Shown: positions 23,904-35,791 of the stretch, one piece after another
Layout: every line of letters starts with the position of its first letter
Position numbering within the stretch: the stretch's first letter is position 1
From: Dendrocalamus latiflorus
Taxonomy: Eukaryota; Streptophyta; Magnoliopsida; Poales; Poaceae
Reading direction: 5' to 3'
NCBI GenBank assembly: GCA_017311315.1
Contig: CM029631.1
Span: 4,433,360 to 4,497,359 of the forward strand
DNA length: 64,000 nt
Position numbers and translations under genes: made by a program
Notes under the pieces: model-generated
Seen by the model: only the letters and a program-made list of their open reading frames with translations
Told to the model about the DNA's origin: nothing
The model's database searches: none

Positions 23904-25549
23904 GTTATGTTTCTAACCCCCCTCTCATAATTTATTATGCTCAATGATTTTCTTCCATCAAAGCTCTTACTTCAATCATGTTTCTTAAATTGTATTTTTC
24001 TTCAAACTGCTATTGCCATTTCCAATGGTTATAATGTCTAAAAATCTAAATAGCCTATAAGATACGCAAAATGTATTCTCAAATATCTGAGTTATATCAT
24101 TTGATACTACAAATTTTGAAATAAATCTAGCCATGCAAATACGCGGGTCATCATGCTAGTTTTGAAGGATTTGAAAAACATATTATATTCGAATGGTACT
24201 TGAGATGTGAGAGGCACATTTGAAAGGATTTGGGAAGCACATCTTATGTACACTGTTTCTATCTCAGTCTTCTTTATGAACGAACAGAACAGATCCTCCG
24301 GCAAGATGATCAACTGAGCAGAAACTTTCGAGAATCTGGAAATATTTGAGGCCGAGGTCAACTAAATTTCCCCGGGAAAAGCCAGCGGTCGAGCGAATCG
24401 GAGAGGCCATCTGCGACAGGGACAGGTGCACGGGCCACACGGCACTCGGCGCCAATCTTTGGCAATCTCTTCACCGCATCTTTTCTTTTTCCCCTGCAAA
24501 TATGATTCACGCTCAGCTCACCGCATCTTTTCTTTTTCCCCTGCAAATATGATTCACGCTCAGCTCGGCTCGGTTGGAATCTGGCCCCAATCTTTAGCGA
24601 TATGGACGCCAACTAGAATCCGTGCGCTCCTAACAGCGACTCGACCGAGACGTCGCGATGCTCCACTGCCTCTGCCCCTCGCATTCTCAAGTACTGGCAT
24701 CAATCTTTACATAACAAACTTGTCGCTGCTCACTAGCAAACATGCTGCGACTGCTGCGATTTAACAGCTGGACACTAGACACTATCTTCAGTTTTTATTC
24801 CCAGTATGGATAATCATTTTTTGTTCTCCGAAGAAATCGTAGCACCGATTGATACATAAATCTGAACGACCTCGCAAAAAGAAGAAGAGATGAATATGAA
24901 TGAATAAAAAATAAAGAGAAATCGTGGAAATTTTGGTTTGCAATTAATCATTGTGCATGGCTATACGCTTGCACAAAGGGCACGAGGGTGCTTCCATCCA
25001 GGGACCCCTACTTCACACGGACGGATCTCTGCAACCACCACCTGACGGCGACAATGGCCGAAGACGACAACGCACAACGCCACAATCCAACAGGTAAATC
25101 AGAATCGACTCGGACCTGATCCGGTTCACACGTTGTGCTTCTGCATCAGTGCATCCCTTGACCGGAAATTCCCAGATTCTTATCACACTCGCAAGGATGA
25201 AGCAATGACCCCCAAACACAAAGGCAAAACGAAGCACTTCTTTTTTGCATTAATCATGCAATCTAGTATTCCACAAGATATACAGCTGCACCTTAGGTGA
25301 AGGTGACACAAACACCTGTGCGCTGTGGTCAGTGGCGGAGCTAGAGCAAAACGGAGGGGGTGCAACGGGCCGCGCGTGGGAGCATAGGACGGTGGGAGAA
25401 TGGGCTGGACAGGGCGAGTGAGGGTGTTTGTTGGGCTAGAGGTACACCATATTGGACCAAGGGGGGTGCACAAAGGGTGAATGTTTACTAGTAATAACTA
25501 AAAGCATGGAGGGCAAAGCAACGCATCTGGAAGATGATATATGGGGACT
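23904..25549. other. Intergenic, nothing coding
   Basis: Contains the 47-bp duplication listed separately. A stretch at 25325-25490 begins AGTGGCGGAGCTAG, a word common at the edges of small grass DNA elements. I could not delimit an element there. Confidence 0.45.
24473..24566. repeat. 47-bp perfect tandem duplication
   Basis: Two identical copies (24473-24519, 24520-24566) containing TTTTCTTTTTCCCCTGCAAA. Identity suggests a recent slippage or repair event. Confidence 0.95.
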
Positions 25550-25563
25550 GAGAAGATGGGTAC

Positions 25564-26955
25564 TTGCAGTTGCCAGCACTCTTCAATGCAATCAAAGCGG
25601 TTAATCCAGGCATGCATTATGAGTACGTCCCGAAACCGAACGAATGGACTCAAGATGGGATGCAGATATTCTTCCGTGCTTTCTGGTGCTTTGCTCAGTC
25701 CATCGAGGCCTTTCGGCATTGTCGTCCCGTCTTCTCCATTGACGGTACGTTTCTTCTTGGCAAGTACCAGAGCACACTTCTGATAGCCATTTCGTGTGAC
25801 GCAGACAACGCGTTGGTTTCTTTGGCGTTTGCTTTGGTTGAGAGGGAGAACAAAGACAGCTGGGGATGGTTCTTGCGGCTCGTTCGGAGGCACGTGGTCG
25901 AACCTGGTAGGGAGGTTGGTGTCATATCTGATAGACACTAGGGCATACTTGCTGCCGTACAGGAGCAGATACCGGGGTATCCAGCTTTGCAGCACCGTTG
26001 GTGCACTCGGCATCTTGCCGAGAATCTACTCCGTAAGGATGGTACGAAGGATAACTTTCATCTGTTCGAGGAGGTCGCTCGAATGCTTGAGGTGAAGTTC
26101 TTCCAGGAGAAGTTGGAGCAGCTTAATACTGCAACAAACTCAGAAGGTAGACAGTGGTTGACGGGATTGATGAGAGATGTCGACAAATGGACAAGGGCTC
26201 ATGACGATGGAGGCTGGAGGTACGAGTTTCAGACAAGCAACATGGCCGAATCCTTCAATAATTTGCTTAGGGGTATACGTGGTTTGCCCGTCAATGCTAT
26301 CGTATCCTTCACCTTTTACAAGCTTATTGCCTGGTTCAACGAAAGACACGCACATGCAATGGCGCTACAGAGTAAACAAGTGAGATGGGCGCCAAAACCG
26401 AAGCGCCACCTTGAAAAGGCAAAGACGAGGGCTGATGCACATGAGGTACATTGTTTTGACAACACCACGGGCACTTACGAGGTTGTAGAAAGGGGTGGTA
26501 CAACGACCAATGGAGAGCTCCGGCCGACGAGGAGGCATAAGGTTGTCCTTATTACTTTCTCATGCACATGTGGTAAACCGAGGCAGTACAACTTTCCATG
26601 TTCTCATTATGTGGCAGCAGCAAGGCATCGCAACTTTGACTACGAGAGCAAGATACCTTGGGAGTTCAGTGTTGACAACCTTGTGCTTACGTGGTCTCCC
26701 CGTTTCGAGCCTTACCGGGATGAGGGAGAGTGGCCACCATACACCGGGCCCAAATACATTGCGGATCCGGGTAGCCGTTGGAACAAACGTGGAACCAGGA
26801 AGAGGACGAGACACAAGATGGTTATGGATCAACTTCCAGGAAGAACGAGGCGAGGGAGAGCAACCCCCTTTCTTACTGACCCCGAGCAGAATCAATGTAG
26901 CAGATGTGCTAGACTTGGCCACAATTCACGCACATGGCATTGGCCACTTAGTCAG
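25564..26955 (+). pseudogene. MULE transposase, 5' truncated with one in-frame stop
   Basis: The frame runs about 464 codons and is interrupted by one TAG at 25939-25941, where relatives have glutamine. It shows the MULE DDE core: FSIDGTFL with the first catalytic Asp, VISDRH with the second, and later the conserved NMAESFNNLLRGIR block. A SWIM zinc finger follows (CTCGKPRQYNFPCSHY, near 26570-26610), then a CCHC-type knuckle near 26897-26935 whose last cysteine is Trp. The N-terminal DNA-binding region is absent. The donor at 26956 (GTGCGAG) could splice to the acceptor just before the PMD gene. One C-to-T change explains the stop, so the decay looks recent. Confidence 0.88.
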
Positions 26956-27117
26956 GTGCGAGTGCTTATTGTTCGTTATGTTTCATAGTTCGTCTAGTTG
27001 TTTTCCCATATGCAATTTGATATGTTTCTTGTTTAATTTCTTATTATTTCCATATTTTATGCATGTTCAATTTTTTTACTTCTATGTTGGACTGACAAAT
27101 TCAATTTTTTTTGTAGG

Positions 27118-29549
27118 ATGGCGCAATTGCACCTGCTAGACCCGTACTACGAGGAGAACCACCGAGGACGGCTCACCGCGGAGGGGAGGGTACTTCCTTC
27201 ATCACTTCTTGTACAATTAATTATTTATGTTGATGCATTAACTAAAAAAATTGGTGTATTCTATACAGGAGCTGTCCATCCTTCGTCCTCGAACCCATGA
27301 CGGGTTCCTGGACATGCGGTACGACGAGAGGTACACTTCCTTCCTGGAGAGGGCTGGCCTAGACGCCATCTCTTACCAGGTTCGCCGTGGGTTGCCCACC
27401 TTCAACCCCCCGGCCATCACTGCACTGGTTGACAGGTATTCTCCTAAACCATTGCTCCACTTGCATGTTCATTGTTTATCAGCTATGTGCGCCTCAAATT
27501 CTCTTTTTTGTATCATGTAGGTGGAGGCCGGAGACGCACAGCTTCCACCTCCCTTTCGGGGAGATGACTATTACGCTCGAGGACACTCAGAAGATACTTG
27601 GTGTCGCCATTCACGGCCGTCCAGTGATCGGACCGTGCGTGGCTGCTGGTTGGAGAGCCCGAGTAGAGGCCTTCCTTGGGAGAGAGCTTCCTCCTGAGGC
27701 AGGCCATCGCACTTCTGGAGTTCCAATCACCTGGCTCCGGCAGACTTTCGCAGTGTGTCCTGAAGGTGCGGACGAGCAGACAGTTGCCTACTACTGCAGG
27801 TAGGGGTTGATATTGAGCCAACTCGTCGTCTTATTGAGCTTTTTCTAAAATTGACATAGTTTGATTTAATATCATTTTACATATAATTGCAGAGCATGGA
27901 TCCTTCACTTGTTTGGCTGCGTTCTCTTCCCCGACGGAACGGGGGACAGCGCGTCGTGGATGTACATCCACTGCCTCACTGACTGGGACACTGCGGGGCA
28001 GTACAGCTGGGCTTCCGGGGTGTTGGCGTTCCTTTACCGCCACCTCTGCGAGGCGTGTCGTCGGACTTCGGCGAACTCATCAGTAGGTGGTTGCCTCTAC
28101 CTCCTCCAGCTGTGGATGTGGTGTCGTCTACCAGTTGGTCGTCCCACGGTTTTGCCTCCTCGTCCATGGTTCGCAGAGGTTCCTCTTTGTCGACGTCCGA
28201 CAGTTGCATATCTTTGGGACCAGGTCTCAGTTCCCTACGCTAGAACGAAGCGGGCCTACCTAGAGTACACGAACGAGGTAGATGCGCTCACGGCCTCCAA
28301 TGTAAGTTAATTCCATTTGGTATCGTGATTTTCATTTGTTAGTATAGTACCTTACAAGTAAATTGTTGCTATGCAGGTTAAGTGGGAGTCGTACACCAAG
28401 CAAGAGGTGGAGGCCATTCAGTTCAGCGCACTGTGCAGCATAGACGAGGCCCTCTTCAGGATGAGGTGCCCCCTAATCTGTTTCTATGCTGTTAAGTATC
28501 ACCTGCCACATAGAGTTGCACGCCAGTTTGGTATGAGGCAGCTGTGGCCAGTAGCGTCGTTCTCCACGTCTGTGGCCTTGCACAAGTAAGTGGCATGCAA
28601 TTTCAATTCTAACCTTGGATTCCAATTGCACAGAGTTTCTACTAATTTTAACTATTGGTTTACATGACATGCAGATTTGATCGTCAGCGACAGAAGAAGG
28701 TCACAGACTTCGAGCAGCACCACCAAGTGTACGTTGAGGAGTGGGGACACTTTCAGGACCACGTGGATGACAACGACGAGCCGCACAACAACGAGCACTT
28801 CCGGTGGTACCAAGTTTGGTACCAGCGTGCGACGCGGTCCAAGCTTAAGGGACAATGGACTCAAGATGACTATGCCGACATTGAGTCCTCCGACGACGAA
28901 GACACGCCCTACGACCAGTCTACTCGACTTGGGACGCAGGTGGAGATAGCACCAATCTTGGACCGTGTGGTAATGTTCAATCTCATTGCTTATTTTCCAA
29001 TAGACATAAATACCACTACATATAGCAAATTATCCATTCTTTTGCTTGTTTGCAGGGCAACACCCTGAAGCAGTCCGTACAGGACATAGAGCGTTTCTCC
29101 AGGACAGTCGGCGACGTCAGGACGCGTAGCTTCCTAGAGGTAAGCTTCGACAAAGCCACTCACAAAATTAGTACCTAATATCTTCGTATCTTGTTGGTTA
29201 ACAAAATGTTGGATGACAGAGGCTAGCAGGTCGACTACGTCGTGCGGCTGGTCGTTGTGGTTGCAGCACAGGCGCGGCGAGGGACGTAGATGTGCCTTCG
29301 ACACGACTTGCAGACCCGACGCGGCAAGGGTCATACACGGGACAGAGCTCGTCCCCCACGAGAAGCGACACTTTCCCGGCCCAGGGCGGTGAGGACGAGG
29401 TGGAGCAGCAGACTTACGATGAGATAGGCCCGTCTCAGCTCGTAGACGCTCCTTCGACTCAGCCTCTACCACGCAGACGCCGCCACGAGCCTAGCCGTTA
29501 CACTTCAGGCACCGACGCACTTGGTAAGGGTAAGGCTAGGAGGCAGTGA
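27118..29549 (+). CDS. Plant mobile domain (PMD/MAIN-like) protein, intact
   Basis: Eight exons (27118-27189, 27269-27435, 27521-27799, 27893-28301, 28377-28585, 28675-28969, 29056-29139, 29220-29549) join with GT-AG introns into an uninterrupted 614-aa frame. It begins MAQLHLLDPYYEENHRG. The PMD (PF10536 type) spans about residues 30-400, with RYDERYTSFLERAGL, the FGEMTITLEDTQKILG segment and the WILHLFGCVLFPD segment. An acidic stretch (SSDDEDTPYDQ) lies after it and a basic tail (PRRRRHEP, GKGKARRQ) ends the protein. PMD proteins of the MAIN group act in nuclear silencing and genome stability; many others are transposon-borne, which the context favours here. The start ATG lies 1 nt after an AG acceptor. 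Confidence 0.88.
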
Positions 29550-29917
29550 CGGAGAGTAGCCGTTTCACTTGTATGGACTGTTATAACGTTATTGGCCTAT
29601 TTGTACTTTGTTCGTATGGACTGAGATGGGTTTGTAATGAGCTACTTGTTGTATATATATGTGTATATGTTATATTCATGTGATATTTGTGTTTAGAGTG
29701 GCTCCAAAAACAGCGCAAACTTGCCGAAATTTTCTGACGTCCACGATAAAAGTAGTTGATATGCCGACACGTTTGCAATGACACAACATGAGAGATAGAC
29801 TAATGACGCAACAATTAGCTTTCTAGGCTTTTCAGGCTTCCGTCGCTTCAACAAAGTAATGCCAGTACACATATAGGGGCGTAGGCGTTTAGCCTTTACA
29901 GGAATTATGATTACTGG

Positions 29918-30182
29918 CCTTTGAAAAGGCTACGATCTATGAATTTATTACGAGACTACAGAGTCTGAAAAACCTACATCGGAATTTTCATGATACAACG
30001 CGACAGCTTTGCGCAGAGACATGACAAAAGATCCCAGCTTCGCTCAGTGACATAGGCCTGTAGCAGAAAACGACAGAAAAGGCTATGTTGTACCAAATAC
30101 ATTGAATGGTCCAACCTCTGAAAAGGCTACGAACTATGAATTTATTACGAGACTATAGTCTCTGAAAAGCCTACATAGGGCC
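29918..30182. repeat. Spaced direct repeat, about 65 bp
   Basis: A block containing CTATGAATTTATTACGAGAC and flanked by AAAAGGCTACGA and CTGAAAA occurs near 29922-29985 and again near 30118-30182. It lies between the PMD and GRF genes, within the presumed element. Confidence 0.75.
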
Positions 30183-30281
30183 ATTTATTTATTGCTACAC
30201 TGGAATCCAGGAAAAGCGAAAAGATCCTCTCCATGGACTATGCCCACTGCACCAGATAACCTGCCTACATAAAGGCTTCCT

Positions 30282-30944
30282 ATGTCTTCCATACCACTCT
30301 CCTCCTCAAGACATCATAATACTACTACACAACAATATCTTCCTGGAGGTCCGACCCATTTGGAGTGCCGGAGTGGCATGAGCGTCCGAAGTGCCATTGC
30401 GGCTTTCGAACGATGTTGTGCGTCTGGACGGATCCAGTACAACGAGCCAACTACGGCCGTAGGTTCTTCAAGTGTCCAGACCTGGATGACGACTTCGTGG
30501 TAACGACGACAACTAAATCCTTTGTTTCTCGTTTTCGTTTCTCAACTTGATCCATGACATCTACCACGCCACACATAGCCTTGTGGGTTCATGCAATGGG
30601 TGGATCGGGTGCCGCCGGCATGGCCACGGAACCGGCCAATGGAGGTGGAAAACAAAGGACAATACTTTGTCAAGATGACTCAGGCTCGCGAGGTGGAACG
30701 ACAGATACGGCTTGAGCAAGAGCGCCGCGTGAGGGTGGACCAAATATGTCTGAAGGGCAAGGAGGATGAGCTGCAAAGGAGGCAGGAGCAGTTAAGTCTG
30801 CGTGAAGCAGCCATCAAGCGTCAGGAGGAAGAGCTTCAAGCTCGTGAGGCAGCTCTCAAGACCAAGAGTGACAGGAAGAAGGATGCAGCGGAGCCATCTT
30901 CAGGGCGCGACAAAAAGGGGAAACAACCACGCTACACCCAGTAG
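30282..30944 (+). pseudogene. GRF zinc-finger / coiled-coil protein, frame broken near the start
   Basis: Exon 1 (to 30499) encodes CHCGFRTMLCVW...NYGRRFFKCPDLDDDF, and exon 2 (30579-30944) continues PCGFMQWVDR. Together they form a GRF zinc finger with four cysteines or histidines in the expected order. Exon 2 then gives a long charged coiled coil (about residues 40-95) and a lysine-rich tail. No in-frame ATG precedes the finger: the good start at 30282 (MSSIPLSSS) is in another frame, so a single indel near 30345 probably separates them. Small GRF plus coiled-coil genes are frequent in grass transposable elements; their role is unknown. Confidence 0.75.
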
Positions 30945-31369
30945 ACAAGATGTAATAGACCCCGTCCACACGAGAGGTCGTACGAGCAGTTGGGTCGGTT
31001 AGTCGGATATCATGCTATATGCTATGCATGTAATAAAAATGCACGCGCCATGTTCGTCCCAACTTTATAAGCTTATTATCTCGGCTTTTCGCATGCAATG
31101 ATTCCCACGTGTCTTATTATCACTTCCCATCCTTTCGTCCAATTGTTCCTATCACAGTTGTCCTCAAAAAAAAATTCAATAAATTTCTTCCAATAAAACA
31201 ACATAACATGATCGAAAAATGTTATTGCCAGTTCAACATATTTTTCACGGTCAGCATTGTACAAAAATCACAAATGCACTAATCGTTACTTCATACAAAA
31301 CTCGTTCGTACTCTACCAAGCAAATTTCATAATTGCAAAAATAATTTGCGTAGCAGCAAACTGTACTCC

Positions 31370-31560
31370 ACGTGGCAGGGAGCTCGGCGCCACGTGGCAG
31401 GCAACTCGGCGCCACGAGACACGGCGCCGAGGTACTTGCCACGTCCGCGCCACGTAGGCCGCCACGCTGGTGCGGGCCTGGGACCTCGACGCCATGGACC
31501 ACAGCGCCAAGACGTGTTACCTCGGCGCCGTGGGTCACGGCGCCGACCCCCTGGGTCCAA
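31370..31560. repeat. GGCGCC palindrome-rich region, possible element terminus
   Basis: About eight GGCGCC or close variants occur within 190 bp, mostly within CTCGGCGCCACG-like contexts in both orientations, with CACGTGGCA words at the left. This is far denser than chance and ends abruptly at 31560, where ordinary AT-rich sequence begins. It follows the GRF gene and may be the right terminal region of the MULE-like element. Confidence 0.7.
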
Positions 31561-32086
31561 AAACGGAATTAAAACTACCAGGGGTCTAAATGAGAATATT
31601 TTTCAAAAAAAAAAGGCTAAAATAGAAAAAATCGGGCAAAGAGACAGCAAAAGCGGCTGCATTACTGCTGCAAATTTCATCCATAACACGAGCTAAAAAA
31701 GTGGAAGATTCACTGCGAAGTGGAAACCCCAATTCACAACCCCTGCAATCTTTCCGGCGCCATAAGCACTAAAGTCATTTGAGACAAGCAATCTTATCCT
31801 CACCCGGCAGCATAATATGGAGGACCATAGCTAAGCAAGAATGAACAAAAGGCCATAACGCATAATTTTGTCCCTACATTTTTTTTGGAGAGCGAATTGT
31901 TAGTCAACAGTTGCAAACTTCGTTAAACATTGAGGAACCTACTATTGATAACGGGAGGAAGTGCCACACAATTCCCACAAGTTAAAATTCCACATTTCTC
32001 GCATAGCTCCTACTGTTACATGATTACAAATTCTTCAAAACAAAATCACCCATCCTTTTGGGTTCGGCTGATCTGGATGGTGCAGG
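31561..32086. other. 3' flank of the SWIB gene
   Basis: AT-rich sequence downstream of the minus-strand SWIB gene. The part nearest 32086 is expected to be its 3' UTR. No gene is seen. Confidence 0.5.
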
Positions 32087-35000
32087 TCACTGCTTTGCCT
32101 TGGTAAAATGGGGAGCAAGCAGCTTCGAAACCGTGAAGCCAGTGAATGTTTCAACCTGGAATAGATCCTTCAGCTTCTCATCACAGATAATTTTCCTCCG
32201 GTCAGAAGGATCCTTCCACCACAACAATAAAAGAGAAAAGCAATTAAGTTCGATGTAGCAGATTTGCTATAATTAAAGGGGATCAGTACAACATAGGAAA
32301 GGATAGTACTAAACATTTGCTCTGCTCTGCTCGATTTTCTCAAAATAGTTCCCCGACAGAAGTGTGTATTCTAGGGCCGGCAATGCTATACACACTAACT
32401 TTTTGTAGTACATGTGTGCAACACTTGGTTGGATGGTGTAGGTCTAGTTGGTGTAGATCATGGGTAGGATTGGGTGTTGAGAGTCATCAAAGTTTGAGAT
32501 CATTTTGTAGTATGCATGTACTACAAAATTTGTAGTGTGAAGTATTTTCCTTGATCGAATGAGGTGATGAAAATATGTATGAAACTACATAACCATAATA
32601 ATTATTTGGCTAGAAAAGGTATCTCTTGATTGAAAGTCTATGTTACTATTATTTTAGGCTGCGGCTGATAGTTTTTGTCTGCGCTTTTCGAGATGGCAAC
32701 GGATGGCGCATATGGTTTTGGATTCAAGAAGCCGTCTGGAGAATCCGCTTCAAGAAGCCACTCCGTTTGTTTCTATTTTCGAAGAAGTCAAAAGCCCAAA
32801 AGAACAACGCCTATATTCTTGAGGTAGGTTAATTCTGGCAAATAGTAACTGTGAAATAGCGACAACTACAGCACCCTAATGATTTGTCTATTTGAAAAGA
32901 TAAGTAAAAGCTCATGGCAGATCTAAAAAGGGCAACACTCATGTAGTCTAGGCCAACCATACATCGCAGTTTGTACACTATTTCATAGGATGTGTTATTA
33001 GGCCTGAGACTGTAGGAGTAGGATAGCATTGCAGTTACCCATATAATGGTATATATCTCAGATTGTGAGGTAAACTTGGACATTGGCTGAGGTAGCTTGT
33101 AAGCATTGCCATGTGAATAAGAATGCAGTAGAATCTATATGGTACTCGTAAGTGATCCAGATCCAGATGACAGTGGGGCCAGACCAGGGTAACAAGGCAT
33201 CATATGCTTGTGTAGTACCAAACAATCCTTAGCAGGGCAATGTGATTCATTACATAACAAAATTTCTTCAGCTCATATGCTACTGACCATCGTATGATCA
33301 TGATGAGTCCAAAAGTTATATGCTAGACGACCTTTATATAGCAGTTATCCCAAATAAAATTCCCAAGACAATTATAACTACATAATGCATGGGTACAATA
33401 GAAACACAGTAGATCTAGATCGTATGCACATTCAAACATGGAAATAAGCCTTAAGATGCGCAACAAAATTTCCTGCATGCACAACTACAGGTGCCTTTCT
33501 ATAAATCAGTAGTTAAATAACTAAGCACTTCAAATTGATATTATAACCAACAGTAATGCAATATCCATGGAAGGAATATTTACCTGCAAGTTATTCTCTT
33601 TTATATAGTCCCACATCCTCTTCACAACATCAGATCGTGATAACATACTCTCACCAGTGCCGATGAATTTTACTAAATCATCCGAAAGTTGAAGGGGCAC
33701 AAGAAGACCAGATCCAGATCCAGAAGAGCCACCTTTTTGCTTCTTTACTGGAAAGGACATTTCAGCAACAGCCATATTAGAACGGTAACACATGGTTGTA
33801 GGAAGATGAATAAATATTTCAAACCTTCATTTCTGTCTCTCTTTTGAGGCTTCTCTTTGGGTGTTGATCTCTCAGAGGAGACAGGACCTGACAAATCATA
33901 GATAAATAAGTATTTTGGAGCTAGATTCGGTGGAGAGTGGTTAACTATAGATAAGTTAGCCATAACAGTCAGCAAGGAGTCTAATACCACGTTCTTTTCA
34001 GCTTATGGCTTATGGCTTCTCCCGGATAAACAAACGGGACGGTTTCTCCACCATCATTTTGAAGCTGCTTATCAGGATAGCCTTTTCGAAACGGTTTATC
34101 GGCATTCAGTTCGTTCGCACAAATCATCAGTCATAGCCATAAGCCATCAGACATAGCTGAAAAGAACGCATCCTAATTATGAGGCATGGAACCAGCTCCA
34201 TAATTCACTCTTGTTCAAACATGTTAAATGTCAGAGTGCCTAACCTAGGTAATAAGCACAAGCTGGTTAAGAAATAAGGCTACATTTAAGTTTGTATAAC
34301 AAGTTTCCAATGAACAGTCATACATGCCAAAATAAACTACAGTTAGGGCATGAGTATGTGACTATCAATGGATACATTCTTATATGCCAGATGATACCTT
34401 ATACCAAATTACTAATAAGTGACAACATAAGCCAAATAATAGAATCTAAAACAAGTAAACAGGATAAGTCATTCAGTCTTTCTTGAACTTAGTATGTTTG
34501 ACCAAGCTAGTAGCTAAGGAAATTGTGTGCCATAGCCAAGTGACAAATTTCACATGGATACAAAAGTAGCAAAGATGTGAAGATCATATGCACACACTAA
34601 ACAAGCTGTACGGAACTCCCCCCATGTGGTTCCATCACAAAACGTTCAACACAAAGTAAGGCAGCAAAAGATGTCTAGGAGAAACACTAAGGTCACAGTG
34701 AGCATTACAGTGAATATGATTATTTATTGCCGGACATGTAAAACAGTTCCTTTCTCTAGGGCACCTACCAACTCGGAGGGCTCCACGCACTGGAACTGAG
34801 TCTATGATTTTTTTTTATGCTACTCTGAACTAAAGATGAAAAGGCATGCCAGCAGCTGTAATGCTCTTACGAATCACAGCAACAACAGGATTGGTCTCAT
34901 AAGAAAGATGCAAAAGATACCTGGCCTTTCATCTTACTACCACCACAATTTCTGAAAGCTACCGTAAACGTAATTTTCTCACACAAGACTAAGCAAAAAA

Positions 35001-35713
35001 ATTATGGGCATAAATAAAAAGTTCAACTGACCTATTGGCATAAGCAACAAGCACCCAAAGGACATTTTCCCGGATGATATGTACCGCCTCTTAAAGAAAC
35101 CGAGTTTTTGAAGGCTGTAACATATATTTTTGACAACTATTTTCTAACTTATCTCAGGTACTTGTTGGACTCCCAGGCAAGAAGTCCGACAGAGTGGCTT
35201 ATTGAAGAAGCATAAGCTATGTCAAGCCCAAAACTCAACTTCAAATAATAAAATTCATCTTCCATTACATCTTGTTTTTAAATGTGAAGCTTCATATTCG
35301 GTGTTAATATTCCATTCCTTGTCCGACGTTTTTTTCTAATTTTCTTACTGCAATTTTCTTTGTTCACTGTCTTTCACCATTCCACAGCAAGAAACTCTAT
35401 TAGCTCCATGCTCTGAGGGCAACAGTCTTGCTACAGCGCTGAATTGCAATTTTATGCTGTAGTGCAGTCAGCAGTGATCAAAACATTTTTGTGGGTACAG
35501 CATATAAAAGAACATCAAAACAGCAACAACCTAATGGAGAGTTAAATTTACACCAAACGGCAAGCACTACGTTTTTTTTTTCAGTTAGTTAGCATGCATA
35601 TCTATTTTGTAGCAGACAAGGCACCACTACATGAAGGAAATATACTGAACATTATGCAGTTACAAGAAGTCCAACCACATTGTGCGCGCGCGTTTCGTGT
35701 GTGTGTGTGCGTT

Positions 35714-35791
<78 letters not shown>

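Larger units (their letters stand above)
25550..31560 (+). mobile_element. Mutator-like (MULE) element with plant-mobile-domain and GRF genes
   Basis: Three same-strand genes follow one another: a MULE transposase, a plant-mobile-domain (PMD) gene and a GRF zinc-finger gene. A GGCGCC-rich terminal-like region follows at 31370-31560. PMD domains are known to occur in MULE and gypsy transposons of plants. The transposase lacks its N-terminal part and I found no matching inverted repeat on the left, so the left end is missing or diverged. Treating all three as one element is an inference from order, spacing and strand. Confidence 0.65.
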
